The notes: a model not told the origin generated them from the sequence alone. A stretch of DNA of 8,068 nt from Bacteroidia bacterium (GCA_030539475.1 JAUNRY010000003.1:1-8068); one strand, 5' to 3'. Shown: positions 1-6,945, numbered from the stretch's first letter. Program-made: numbers and translations.

Positions 1-1356
1 TTAAAACTCAAAAACAACTTCTTTAAATATCTCACTTACCGTTGGATGCGGGAAAACTACTTCTTTCATTTCTTCCAACGTCATTTCCTGCTCTATGGCC
101 ATACAAGCGCCGTAAATCATTTCGCTGCTTGGGTTGCCGATCATATGTACGCCGATAACTTCACCGTACTTTTCACCAACAAGTACTTTGCACAAGCCGC
201 TGCCGCCTTCGTTTTCAGCGACAAAACGCCCGGCATACGCCATCGGCAGCTTCGCTACTTTATAAGCAATATTTTTTGCTTTGGCGCTTTCTTCCGTTTC
301 GCCCACGGCCGCGATCTCCGGGTTGATGTAAACAACTCCCGGAATGGCATTGTAGCGCATCACATCGTTTCTGCCGGTTAGGTTATTTACCACCACTTCG
401 CCTTCGCGGCTTGCCGTGTGTGCAAGGAGTGAAAACCCGGTAACGTCGCCGGCGGCAAATACGTTGGGCACGTTCGTGCGCATTTTTTCATCTACTTTTA
501 TGCCGCCTTTGTGGAGTTCGACACCGATATTTTCCAACCCGAAACCTTGGGTATTGGCGCGGCGGCCAACGCTCAGCAGAATTTTGTCGCCTTCAACGGT
601 ATGTGTTTCGCCGTCTTTTTCAAAAATCACTTTGTTGCCCTCCACCTGAACAACTTTGGCGTTGAGATGAAACTCGATGCCTTTTTTAACAAAAATATCG
701 CGAGACATCGCCGAAATTTCAAAATCATTGTTCCCCAATATTTCGGGAAGCATCTCTATTACGGTTACTTTTGAACCCAAGCTGTTGTAAAAGCTGGCAA
801 ATTCCATTCCGATAACACCGCCCCCAATAACCACGAGGTTTTCAGGTTGCTCTTTTAAAGCGAGGATCTCACGATTGGTTAAAATAACATCGCCGGCGTC
901 TTTTAATCCGGGAATGGGCGGAACCGACGCTTCGGAACCGGTGCAGATTAATAAGTTTTTACCCAGATGGTTTTCGCCGTTACAGGTAACTTCTATTCCT
1001 TTGTCGCTTCGTCCGGCAATCACGGCTTCGCCTTCCACAACCGTTACGTTGTTGACTTTCATCTTGGTTTTAATGCCGGCAACGAGTTTGCGAACGACTT
1101 TGTTTTTGCGCGACACAATTTTATCGTACTCAAAACGGACGTTTTCGGCAAAAATGCCGTATTTATCACCGTGAAGTGCATTTTCGTATGTTTTTGCACT
1201 GTAAAGCATTGTTTTGGTGGGGATGCAACCTTCGTTGAGGCACACGCCGCCAAGGGCTTTCTTTTCAAAAAGGATAACGCTTAGCCCTTTGTGTCCCGCA
1301 CGTTCGGCAGCTACGTATCCGGCGGGGCCGCCGCCGATGATGAGTAAGTCTGTCAT
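1..1356 (-). CDS. lpdA: Dihydrolipoyl dehydrogenase (E3 of a 2-oxo acid dehydrogenase complex)
   Basis: This cytoplasmic FAD flavoprotein reoxidises the dihydrolipoyl group carried by E2 and passes the electrons to NAD+. The 451-residue length is typical of the family. Seen in the sequence: an FAD-binding GGGPAG loop at residues 8-13; the redox-active disulfide motif CLNEGC, with Cys39 and Cys44; an NAD-binding GGGVIG loop at 178-183; the second FAD contact AAGD ending at Asp304; and the C-terminal HPTVSE motif with the catalytic pair His437 and Glu442. All key residues are present, so the enzyme should be active. The gene starts 20 bases after the E2 stop codon on the same strand, and the two are probably co-transcribed. 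The stop codon lies exactly at the left window edge. Glutathione or mercuric reductase is unlikely given the CLNEGC spacing, the HPTxSE ending and the E2 neighbour. Which complex it serves (pyruvate, acetoin or branched-chain) cannot be read from E3. Confidence 0.95.
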   Translation of the reverse strand: MTDLLIIGGGPAGYVAAERAGHKGLSVILFEKKALGGVCLNEGCIPTKTMLYSAKTYENALHGDKYGIFAENVRFEYDKIVSRKNKVVRKLVAGIKTKMKVNNVTVVEGEAVIAGRSDKGIEVTCNGENHLGKNLLICTGSEASVPPIPGLKDAGDVILTNREILALKEQPENLVVIGGGVIGMEFASFYNSLGSKVTVIEMLPEILGNNDFEISAMSRDIFVKKGIEFHLNAKVVQVEGNKVIFEKDGETHTVEGDKILLSVGRRANTQGFGLENIGVELHKGGIKVDEKMRTNVPNVFAAGDVTGFSLLAHTASREGEVVVNNLTGRNDVMRYNAIPGVVYINPEIAAVGETEESAKAKNIAYKVAKLPMAYAGRFVAENEGGSGLCKVLVGEKYGEVIGVHMIGNPSSEMIYGACMAIEQEMTLEEMKEVVFPHPTVSEIFKEVVFEF

Positions 1357-1376
1357 AATAATTTACGATTGTTGAT

Positions 1377-2717
1377 TTAATATTCTATTTCAAGATTTTC
1401 TATTTCTAAGGCGATTTGTTTCAGGAAGCGCGTGGCTTCTCCTCCGTCCAGGGCGCGGTGGTCGTAAGTGAGGCTCAGCCCGATATAGGGCACGAAAGCA
1501 TACACGCCGTCGCCCAAATCTTTTGGCCGCGGCACGATGGTGTTAACGCCCAAAATAGCCGATTGCGGCAGATTGATAACCGGCGTAAAGATTTCCACAC
1601 CGTAATTTCCGAGGTTGGAAACGGTAAACGAACCGGCTTCCGATGAAAGAATGTCGGGATTCACGCTGCCTGTTTTGCAGGCGTTTGCCACTTCTTTGAG
1701 TTGGTTTGAAAGCCCCACGATGGACAAATCATCGGCGTTTTTCACCACCGGAACCATCAGTCCGCGTTCGGTGTCCACCGCCAAACCGAGGTGTACTTTG
1801 TTGAACAGGCGCATCGTATCGCCCATAAAATGCGAGTTCGCATTGGGGAATTTTTTCAGCGCTTTGATGACCGCGAAGCAAACCATATCGTTGAGCGTGA
1901 TGTTTGCCGAAAGTTTTCCGCTTTCGTTGGCGGCTTTCACCTGCTTGCGGAGTTCGAGCATTCGGCGGGCATCGGCGCCCAAATGGTGCGTGAGTTGCGC
2001 CGAGTTTTGCAGCGAAGCGTGCATTGCCTTGGCAATGAGTTTCCGCATATTGGAGAGTTTTTTGTCTTCGAAATCGGTGGCGTACACGGCATTAGCGGAT
2101 GGAGCCAAATCGGTGGATTTTGCCATTCCGGCCAATCCCGAACCGCTTTGCGGTTGCAGATTCTCGGCAGATGCCATTTTTTTGGCCAACGGCGTCATTT
2201 TCGGGCGGTTTTCCAAAGACGCTTTCACGTCTCTCTCAATGATTCGTCCTTGCGGGCCCGAACCGGAAATTCCGGCGGTGCTAACCGCTTTTTTTTCGGC
2301 CAGGTTTTTGGCGCGGGGAGAAATTGCCTGAGATGCGGAGTCCGTGGTTTGGGAGGGGGTAATAATATCGTGAGGCACATTTTCCGAATCCTCTTTCTCG
2401 TTGTATTCGGTTTCTTCCCGTTTTTCGGTTTTCTCGGATTCTTTGTTTTCCGAATCCTGAATGAGTTCCGAATAATCTTCACCGGATTCGCCGATTATCA
2501 TCACGTTAGCCAGAACGGGAACTTCGTCGCCTTCGTTGTAAAAACATTCCAACACGGTTCCGTCTTGGGGCGATTCTTCTTCAAACGATGCTTTGTCGGT
2601 TTCGTACGAAAACAAGATATCGCCTTTTTTCACTGTATCGCCTTTTTTCTTTATCTCGCCGATGAGACAACTTTCTACCGATTGCCCTTGCTTGGGCATA
2701 ATTACTACTTGTGCCAT
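1377..2717 (-). CDS. Dihydrolipoyl acyltransferase (E2 of a 2-oxo acid dehydrogenase complex)
   Basis: E2 forms the core of a 2-oxo acid dehydrogenase complex and transfers the acyl group from lipoyl-lysine to coenzyme A. Domains in order over 446 residues: an N-terminal lipoyl domain (about 2-76) with the modified lysine in ETDKA at Lys42; a charged Glu/Lys/Ser-rich linker (about 78-125); a peripheral-subunit binding domain (about 131-168, SPRAKNLAEK through SGSGPQGRIIERDV); a second, weaker copy (about 174-205, TPLAKKMA then GSGLAG); and the catalytic acyltransferase domain (about 215-446). The active-site motif is DHRALDGG, with His420 and Asp424. The gene is first in its unit, with E3 directly downstream and no E1 gene upstream, so E1 would lie past the left edge or elsewhere. 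Its promoter faces away from the rhamnose operon. The substrate is not evident: pyruvate dehydrogenase (pdhC) and acetoin dehydrogenase (acoC) E2 are both possible, so no symbol is given. Confidence 0.92.
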   Translation of the reverse strand: MAQVVIMPKQGQSVESCLIGEIKKKGDTVKKGDILFSYETDKASFEEESPQDGTVLECFYNEGDEVPVLANVMIIGESGEDYSELIQDSENKESEKTEKREETEYNEKEDSENVPHDIITPSQTTDSASQAISPRAKNLAEKKAVSTAGISGSGPQGRIIERDVKASLENRPKMTPLAKKMASAENLQPQSGSGLAGMAKSTDLAPSANAVYATDFEDKKLSNMRKLIAKAMHASLQNSAQLTHHLGADARRMLELRKQVKAANESGKLSANITLNDMVCFAVIKALKKFPNANSHFMGDTMRLFNKVHLGLAVDTERGLMVPVVKNADDLSIVGLSNQLKEVANACKTGSVNPDILSSEAGSFTVSNLGNYGVEIFTPVINLPQSAILGVNTIVPRPKDLGDGVYAFVPYIGLSLTYDHRALDGGEATRFLKQIALEIENLEIEY

Positions 2718-2762
2718 AATCTTTATCTATTTATTTACGCTCATTAATAGTTGATTTACAAC

Positions 2763-2779
2763 AGAACATCCGGTGTTCT
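2763..2779. repeat. Inverted repeat AGAACA-N5-TGTTCT in the E2 leader
   Basis: The arms AGAACA (2763-2768) and TGTTCT (2774-2779) are perfect complements around TCCGG. The site begins about ten bases inside the transcript predicted from the E2 promoter and ends 46 bases before the E2 start codon. It could be an operator for a dimeric regulator or a small 5' hairpin in the mRNA. No family assignment is possible. With six-base arms, chance occurrence cannot be excluded. Confidence 0.4.
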
Positions 2780-2793
2780 ACACTCTGCTGATA

Positions 2794-2825
2794 CAAAGTT
2801 ACCTATATTAAATATAGTATCCAAA
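2794..2825 (-). promoter_or_regulatory. Predicted promoter of the E2-E3 unit
   Basis: Read on the minus strand, TTTG (2825-2822) is followed after 20 bases by TAACTTTG (2801-2794). This matches both elements of the Bacteroidota primary-sigma consensus, TTTG-N19-21-TAnnTTTG, without mismatch. The transcript would start near 2787-2791, leaving a leader of about 70 bases before the E2 ATG. The match is seen directly; promoter activity is inferred. Confidence 0.62.
2803..2817. promoter_or_regulatory. 15-base palindrome in the E2-E3 promoter spacer (candidate operator)
   Basis: CTATATT (2803-2809) and AATATAG (2811-2817) are perfect reverse complements around one central A. The palindrome lies wholly between the -33 and -7 elements of the predicted E2-E3 promoter, where a bound dimer would block RNA polymerase. 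AT-rich palindromes arise more easily by chance in this AT-rich region, so the operator role is an inference. Confidence 0.4.
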
Positions 2826-2902
2826 AAACGTGGGAATAAAATAACATTTCGGACGGTGAAAATTTAGTATTGCAAAAATATTTGTTTTTATCCTTTCCTA
2901 AA

Positions 2903-2934
2903 TGCAATTATTGATTTTTGTACTGCAATTTTTG
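2903..2934. repeat. Direct repeat TGCAATTWTTG with 21-base period (candidate RhaR site)
   Basis: TGCAATTATTG (2903-2913) and TGCAATTTTTG (2924-2934) differ at one position and start 21 bases apart, two helical turns. Paired half-sites repeated at about this period are typical of AraC-family activators, and an AraC-type gene lies downstream of the operon. A further TGCAAAAAT occurs at 2871 and TGCAAAC at 3007. The repeat ends 43 bases upstream of the predicted -33 element of the rhamnose operon, rather far for a classical contact with RNA polymerase, so assignment to RhaR is tentative. Confidence 0.3.
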
Positions 2935-2977
2935 TCATCAAATATCAAATAATACAGCAACAAAATCATTTTTATTA

Positions 2978-3008
2978 TTTTCACTTACCGAAGTTATTCC
3001 TATTTTTG
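2978..3008 (+). promoter_or_regulatory. Predicted promoter of the rhamnose operon
   Basis: TATTTTTG at 3001-3008 fits the Bacteroidota -7 element TAnnTTTG exactly. Nineteen bases upstream, TTTT at 2978-2981 is a one-mismatch -33 element (consensus TTTG). A weak -33 suits an activator-dependent promoter. Transcription would start around 3012-3015, leaving a leader of roughly 30 bases before the ATG at 3043. This also argues against the in-frame TTG at 3022 as start codon. Confidence 0.5.
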
Positions 3009-3042
3009 CAAACTATAATTTTTGATATTATTTAGCCTCGTC

Positions 3043-4530
3043 ATGAAGGAAAGCAAATTAGCCGCTTTTTTAGCCATCGATTTAGGCGCATCGAGCGGAC
3101 GTGCAATTTTGGGCACGATAATCAACAATAAATTAGAATTAAAGGAACTCAACCGTTTCGCCAATCCGATAATCGATATCAACGGCCGGTTGTATTGGAA
3201 CTTGTTCCACCTTTATTCCGAAATAATAAAGTCTCTTAAAATCACTCAATTGCAGGATATTGAGATACAATCTATCGGAATTGACACCTGGGGGGTGGAT
3301 TTTGTTTCCATAGGCAAAGACGGCGAACCGCTTCGTATGCCTTACAGCTATCGAGATACACGCACGTTTGATGCTCCCGAAAAGTTTTTCGATAAGGTTT
3401 TATCCAAAAAAGACACTTATTTGAAAACCGGAATTCAGATTATGAATTTCAACTCGCTTTTTCAACTTTTCACGCAAAAAGAAGATAAAAACCCCATCTA
3501 TCCGATGACGGACAAGTTTCTTTTTATGCCCGACGCTTTATCTTACCTGCTCACAAACAGCATGGTAACGGAATACACCATAGCTTCCACTTCTCAACTT
3601 CTTAATCCGTTTAGCCGTTCTTTCGACGAAGAACTGCTTTCGGCGCTGAATTTATCGAAAGAAAATTTTGCGCCCATAGTTTTTCCGGGAACACAAATAG
3701 GTACTTTGTCGGAATCCGTACAAAAACAAACCGATTTGGGCGCTATTCCGGTAATTGCAGTGGCGGGACACGATACGGCATCGGCAGTAATTGCCACGCC
3801 TGCCGAAAACGAGAACTTCGCATACCTGAGCTCGGGAACGTGGTCGCTCATGGGAATCGAGTCCAAAGAACCGGTGGTAAACGAGGAAACCTACTCGCTG
3901 AATTTCACCAACGAGGGCGGCGCAGACGGCTCCATCCGTTTGTTGAAAAACATTTGCGGCATGTGGCTCATAGAACAATGCAAAAAAGAATGGGCAAAGG
4001 AGAGAGATATTTCTTACGACGAAATAGTGCTTGCCGCCACTCAATCGGAACCTTTCAAGTGCTACATCAACCCTGACGCGTCTTGTTTTGCAAGCCCCGA
4101 ATCGATGATTGATGAGATACAAAACCAGTGTAAACAAACCAATCAATTTATTCCGCAAACTATTGGTGAAATTGCCCGATGCATATACGAAAGCCTCGCT
4201 CTCAGGTATAAGCAAGTGCTGGAAAACCTTCAAAAACTGGCAGGATTTCCCATTGAAACGCTGCACATTATCGGCGGCGGTTCCCAAAACAACATGCTCA
4301 ACAAGTTCACGGCAAATGCTATCGGAATTCCCGTAATTGCCGGCCCTTCGGAAGCTACGGCCATTGGGAATATACTGCTTCAGGCAAAAGCCGCTGGATT
4401 GGTTGCGGATAAAAAAGATATAAGAAGAATTGTGAGAAATTCGGTTGACCTTGTGAGGTTTGAGCCGCAAGACACCAATCTGTGGGATAAACAGTATAGT
4501 AAATACTCAGAGATTTTCAGAGAATCATAA
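3043..4530 (+). CDS. rhaB: Rhamnulokinase (L-rhamnulose kinase)
   Basis: This FGGY-family sugar kinase phosphorylates L-rhamnulose with ATP to L-rhamnulose 1-phosphate, the second step of rhamnose catabolism; the Bacteroides name is rhaK. The ATG at 3043 gives 495 residues, near the family's usual 480-490. An in-frame TTG at 3022 would add seven residues but lies almost on the predicted transcription start. Seen: the first phosphate loop IDLGASSGR (12-20); the substrate segment IDTWGVDF (80-87), typical of rhamnulokinases; the catalytic-base motif AGHDTASA with Asp244; SSGTWSLMG (263-271), which opens the second domain; and the nucleotide-binding IIGGGSQN (409-416) and GPSEATAIGN (434-443). 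The N-terminal FGGY domain covers about 8-250 and the C-terminal one about 258-450. It is first in an operon with isomerase (25 bases downstream) and permease. L-fuculokinase is less likely because the isomerase and permease are both rhamnose types. Confidence 0.93.
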   Translation: MKESKLAAFLAIDLGASSGRAILGTIINNKLELKELNRFANPIIDINGRLYWNLFHLYSEIIKSLKITQLQDIEIQSIGIDTWGVDFVSIGKDGEPLRMPYSYRDTRTFDAPEKFFDKVLSKKDTYLKTGIQIMNFNSLFQLFTQKEDKNPIYPMTDKFLFMPDALSYLLTNSMVTEYTIASTSQLLNPFSRSFDEELLSALNLSKENFAPIVFPGTQIGTLSESVQKQTDLGAIPVIAVAGHDTASAVIATPAENENFAYLSSGTWSLMGIESKEPVVNEETYSLNFTNEGGADGSIRLLKNICGMWLIEQCKKEWAKERDISYDEIVLAATQSEPFKCYINPDASCFASPESMIDEIQNQCKQTNQFIPQTIGEIARCIYESLALRYKQVLENLQKLAGFPIETLHIIGGGSQNNMLNKFTANAIGIPVIAGPSEATAIGNILLQAKAAGLVADKKDIRRIVRNSVDLVRFEPQDTNLWDKQYSKYSEIFRES

Positions 4531-4555
4531 AACAATCATAAAAAGTTAAATATTC

Positions 4556-5818
4556 ATGAAAGAAGAACAAATTAAGAGAGAGTACGCGGCCGCGAAAGAA
4601 CAATACGCCGCGTTGGGAGTTGATGTGGACAAAGCCATTGAAAAGCTGAACAATGTTTCCATTTCCATTCATTGCTGGCAGGCCGATGATGTGTCGGGGT
4701 TCGAAAATCCCGATGGGGAGCTCAGCGGAGGAATTCAAACCACAGGAAATTATCCCGGAAAAGCAAGCACAATAAACGAATTAAAAAAAGATATTGAGAA
4801 AGTGGTATCGCTTGTTCCCGGAAACCACCGGCTGAGTTTACACGCCATTTACGGTGATTTCGGAGGCGAATTTGTGGACAGAGACCAAATTGAACCCAAA
4901 CATTTTCACACCTGGATGGATTGGGCAAAGGAAATTGGCGTGAAACTGGATTTTAATTCCACGTTTTTCTCCCATCCCAAAAGCGGAGAATACACACTTT
5001 CGAGTTTCGACCCCGAAATACGCGCTTTCTGGAAAGAACATTTACGCCGTTGCCGAAGCATTGCCGAAGAAATGGGACGCCGGCAAGGCGATGCCTGCAT
5101 TCACAACATCTGGGTGCACGACGGCGAAAAAGACAAAACGGTTTCCCGCATTCAACACCGTCAATTATTGAAAGAATCGTTAGACGAAGTGTTCGAAGAA
5201 AAAATCAGTACCGATTACCTGAAAGATTGCGTGGAATGTAAACTTTTCGGTATTGGCAGCGAGAGTTACGTTGTGGGTTCGCACGAATTTTACATGGGAT
5301 ATGCCGTTAAAAACAATATGTTGCTGACGTTGGATGCCGGCCATTTTCATCCCACCGAAGGCATTGCCGATAAAATTTCGTCGATGTTGCTGTTCGTTCC
5401 CGAGATTGCGCTGCACGTAAGCCGTCCCGAACGCTGGGACAGCGATCACGTAGTGATTCTGAACGACCCGTTGATGGAGTTATCGCAAGAGATTGTACGT
5501 TCGGGCGTAATGGAAAAAGTTCATATCGGGCTGGATTATTTCGACGCGTCAATTAACCGTATCGGCGCTTACGTGGTAGGTATCCGCTCCACTCAAAAGG
5601 CGTTGCTGCAAGCGTTGCTGGAACCCACCGAAAAATTAAGGGAACTGGAAAAAGAAGACAAAAGATTCCAGCGCATGGCGTATCTCGAAGAATTGAAAGC
5701 AATGCCCTGGAACGCGGTATATAATTATTACTGCCTGCAACAAAATATTCCGGTTGGAAACGATTATGTTTCTGAAATTGAGACGTACGAAACCGAAATT
5801 ACTTCTAAAAGAAAATAA
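4556..5818 (+). CDS. rhaA: L-rhamnose isomerase
   Basis: This cytoplasmic metalloenzyme interconverts L-rhamnose and L-rhamnulose, the first step of the pathway; the Bacteroides name is rhaI. The 420 residues match the E. coli enzyme (419). The metal ligands of the E. coli structure, recalled from memory, all appear with a constant offset of seven: Glu227 (VECKLFG), Asp260 and His263 (LDAGHFHP), His287 (LHVSR), Asp295 and Asp297 (RWDSDHV) and Asp327 (GLDYFD). The constant offset means no insertion or deletion between these sites. The N-terminal part carries SIHCWQADDVSGFE (37-50) and an HAIYGDFGGE segment near 96-105, both typical of the family. The gene sits between kinase and permease; the permease starts three bases after its stop. 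The start is the first ATG in frame after the kinase stop, preceded by an A-rich stretch without clear Shine-Dalgarno. Confidence 0.96.
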   Translation: MKEEQIKREYAAAKEQYAALGVDVDKAIEKLNNVSISIHCWQADDVSGFENPDGELSGGIQTTGNYPGKASTINELKKDIEKVVSLVPGNHRLSLHAIYGDFGGEFVDRDQIEPKHFHTWMDWAKEIGVKLDFNSTFFSHPKSGEYTLSSFDPEIRAFWKEHLRRCRSIAEEMGRRQGDACIHNIWVHDGEKDKTVSRIQHRQLLKESLDEVFEEKISTDYLKDCVECKLFGIGSESYVVGSHEFYMGYAVKNNMLLTLDAGHFHPTEGIADKISSMLLFVPEIALHVSRPERWDSDHVVILNDPLMELSQEIVRSGVMEKVHIGLDYFDASINRIGAYVVGIRSTQKALLQALLEPTEKLRELEKEDKRFQRMAYLEELKAMPWNAVYNYYCLQQNIPVGNDYVSEIETYETEITSKRK

Positions 5819-5821
5819 TAG

Positions 5822-6850
5822 ATGAACACGCTAATCGGGCTTTTAATAATAGCGGTGGGGAGTATGGGACAATCCAGCTCATACGTTCCCATCAATAAAG
5901 TAAAGGATTGGTCGTGGGAGAATTTCTGGTTAACGCAAGGAGTTTTCGCGTGGCTTGTTTTTCCGGTTCTCGGAGCCTTGTTAGCCAATTCCGCCCCCGA
6001 ACTGCTGGAAATTTACAAAGCCCATGCCGGAGCAACGTGGCAAGCCATCGGTTACGGAGTATTGTGGGGAATTGGCGGACTAACGTTTGGACTGAGCATG
6101 CGATATTTAGGCATTGCTCTGGGACAATCGGTAGCTTTGGGAACCTGCGCCGCCTTCGGCACACTTATTCCCGCCATGATAGCCGGCGAAAACCTGTTTT
6201 CGGGGCAGGGATTGGTTTTATTGTTGGCCGTAGCCGTAACACTGGCCGGAATTGCCATAGTGGGTTATGCCGGAAGTTTGCGCTCCAAAAACATGTCGGA
6301 AGAAGAGCGCAGGAAAGCCATAAAAGATTTCGCCTTGAAAAAAGGATTGCTCATTGCATTATTCGCCGGAGTTATGAGCGCTTGTTTCAGCTTAGGGTTA
6401 AACGCCGGAATTCCCATTAAGGAAGCGGCAATTGCAGCCGGAGCCAAGGAAATTTTTGCCCAAAACCCGGTAACGTTACTGGTAACTATCGGCGGGTTTT
6501 TCACCAATCTTGTTTATTGCTCCTACATGAATTATAAAAACAAAACCGCCGGCGAGATAAGAAAAACCGCCGGGCCTGTTTTGATAAACAATTTGCTGTT
6601 TTGTGCATTGGCGGGTTTGCTTTGGTACTCACAGTTTTTCGGATTGGGAATGGGACAGAGCTTCTTTGAACCAAACGGCGTAATGATGGCATTTTCATGG
6701 AGCATTCTCATGTCGTTGAACGTGGTTTTCAGCAACGTATGGGGCATCATTCTCAAGGAATGGAAAGGAGCCGGCCAAAGAGCAATCACTTATCTTGTTA
6801 TTGGCATGGCAGTTTTAATATTTTCTCTGATAATACCGAATTTGTTTTAA
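5822..6850 (+). CDS. rhaT: L-rhamnose/H+ symporter
   Basis: This inner-membrane permease imports L-rhamnose with protons; the Bacteroides name is rhaP. The 342 residues agree with E. coli RhaT (344) and the family's ten-helix layout. I place hydrophobic segments at about 3-19, 38-56, 73-93, 99-120, 129-150, 174-194, 214-234, 255-272, 287-308 and 320-340. A charged loop at about 152-173 (KNMSEEERRK) separates two five-helix halves, as expected in the drug/metabolite transporter superfamily to which RhaT belongs. Conserved-looking stretches include MGQSSSYVPINKVK (15-28) and LGQSVALGTCAAFGTLIP (100-117). The start codon lies three bases after the isomerase stop, indicating co-transcription and probably coupled translation. 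It is the last gene of the operon before a strong terminator. Identification rests on family resemblance, length and context together. Confidence 0.93.
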   Translation: MNTLIGLLIIAVGSMGQSSSYVPINKVKDWSWENFWLTQGVFAWLVFPVLGALLANSAPELLEIYKAHAGATWQAIGYGVLWGIGGLTFGLSMRYLGIALGQSVALGTCAAFGTLIPAMIAGENLFSGQGLVLLLAVAVTLAGIAIVGYAGSLRSKNMSEEERRKAIKDFALKKGLLIALFAGVMSACFSLGLNAGIPIKEAAIAAGAKEIFAQNPVTLLVTIGGFFTNLVYCSYMNYKNKTAGEIRKTAGPVLINNLLFCALAGLLWYSQFFGLGMGQSFFEPNGVMMAFSWSILMSLNVVFSNVWGIILKEWKGAGQRAITYLVIGMAVLIFSLIIPNLF

Positions 6851-6871
6851 TTCATTCATTCTCTCATGTTA

Positions 6872-6936
6872 TCAAAAGCACAATGCAAACTCAACTGATA
6901 ATAGTATAGTTGACTGCATTGTGCTTTGATTTTTTT
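6872..6936 (+). terminator. Intrinsic terminator after the rhamnose operon
   Basis: A 13-base perfect stem pairs AAAGCACAATGCA (6875-6887) with TGCATTGTGCTTT (6915-6927). A further 6-base stem pairs TCAACT (6891-6896) with AGTTGA (6908-6913), separated by a small internal loop, around an 11-base apical loop. A run of seven T (6930-6936) follows two bases after the stem. The T-tract is only on the plus-strand side, so it ends transcription coming from rhaT and not the reverse. Confidence 0.82.
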
Positions 6937-6937
6937 G

Positions 6938-6945
6938 TATATTTG
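6938..6945 (+). promoter_or_regulatory. Predicted -7 element for the AraC-type regulator gene
   Basis: TATATTTG matches the Bacteroidota -7 consensus TAnnTTTG exactly and begins one base after the terminator T-tract. Transcription would start near 6950, about 35 bases before the ATG at 6986. No good TTTG lies 19-21 bases upstream: the expected -33 position falls in the right arm of the terminator stem (TGCA). The promoter may therefore be weak or need a factor. Confidence 0.38.

Noticed and set aside
1615..2331. A 238-codon plus-strand open frame in a second frame opposite E2.
   Set aside because: It overlaps both the E2 gene and the other antisense frame and shows no family resemblance; the open length follows from E2 codon use.
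1791..2747. A 318-codon open frame on the plus strand opposite the E2 gene.
   Set aside because: It runs antisense to a well-supported gene. Its product is a low-complexity Phe/His/Arg-rich shadow of the Glu/Lys/Ser-rich E2, with no recognisable domain.
3652..4470. A 272-codon minus-strand open frame opposite rhamnulokinase.
   Set aside because: It is fully antisense to the kinase, whose motifs span the region, and its translation has no recognisable domain.
5908..6420. A 170-codon plus-strand frame inside rhaT.
   Set aside because: It is an Arg/Ser-rich out-of-frame reading of membrane-protein codons, fully inside the symporter gene.
6872..6929. The long inverted repeat after rhaT as an insertion-sequence end or small RNA gene.
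   Set aside because: A single hairpin directly after a stop codon and followed by seven T is best explained as an intrinsic terminator; no transposase or target duplication is visible nearby.
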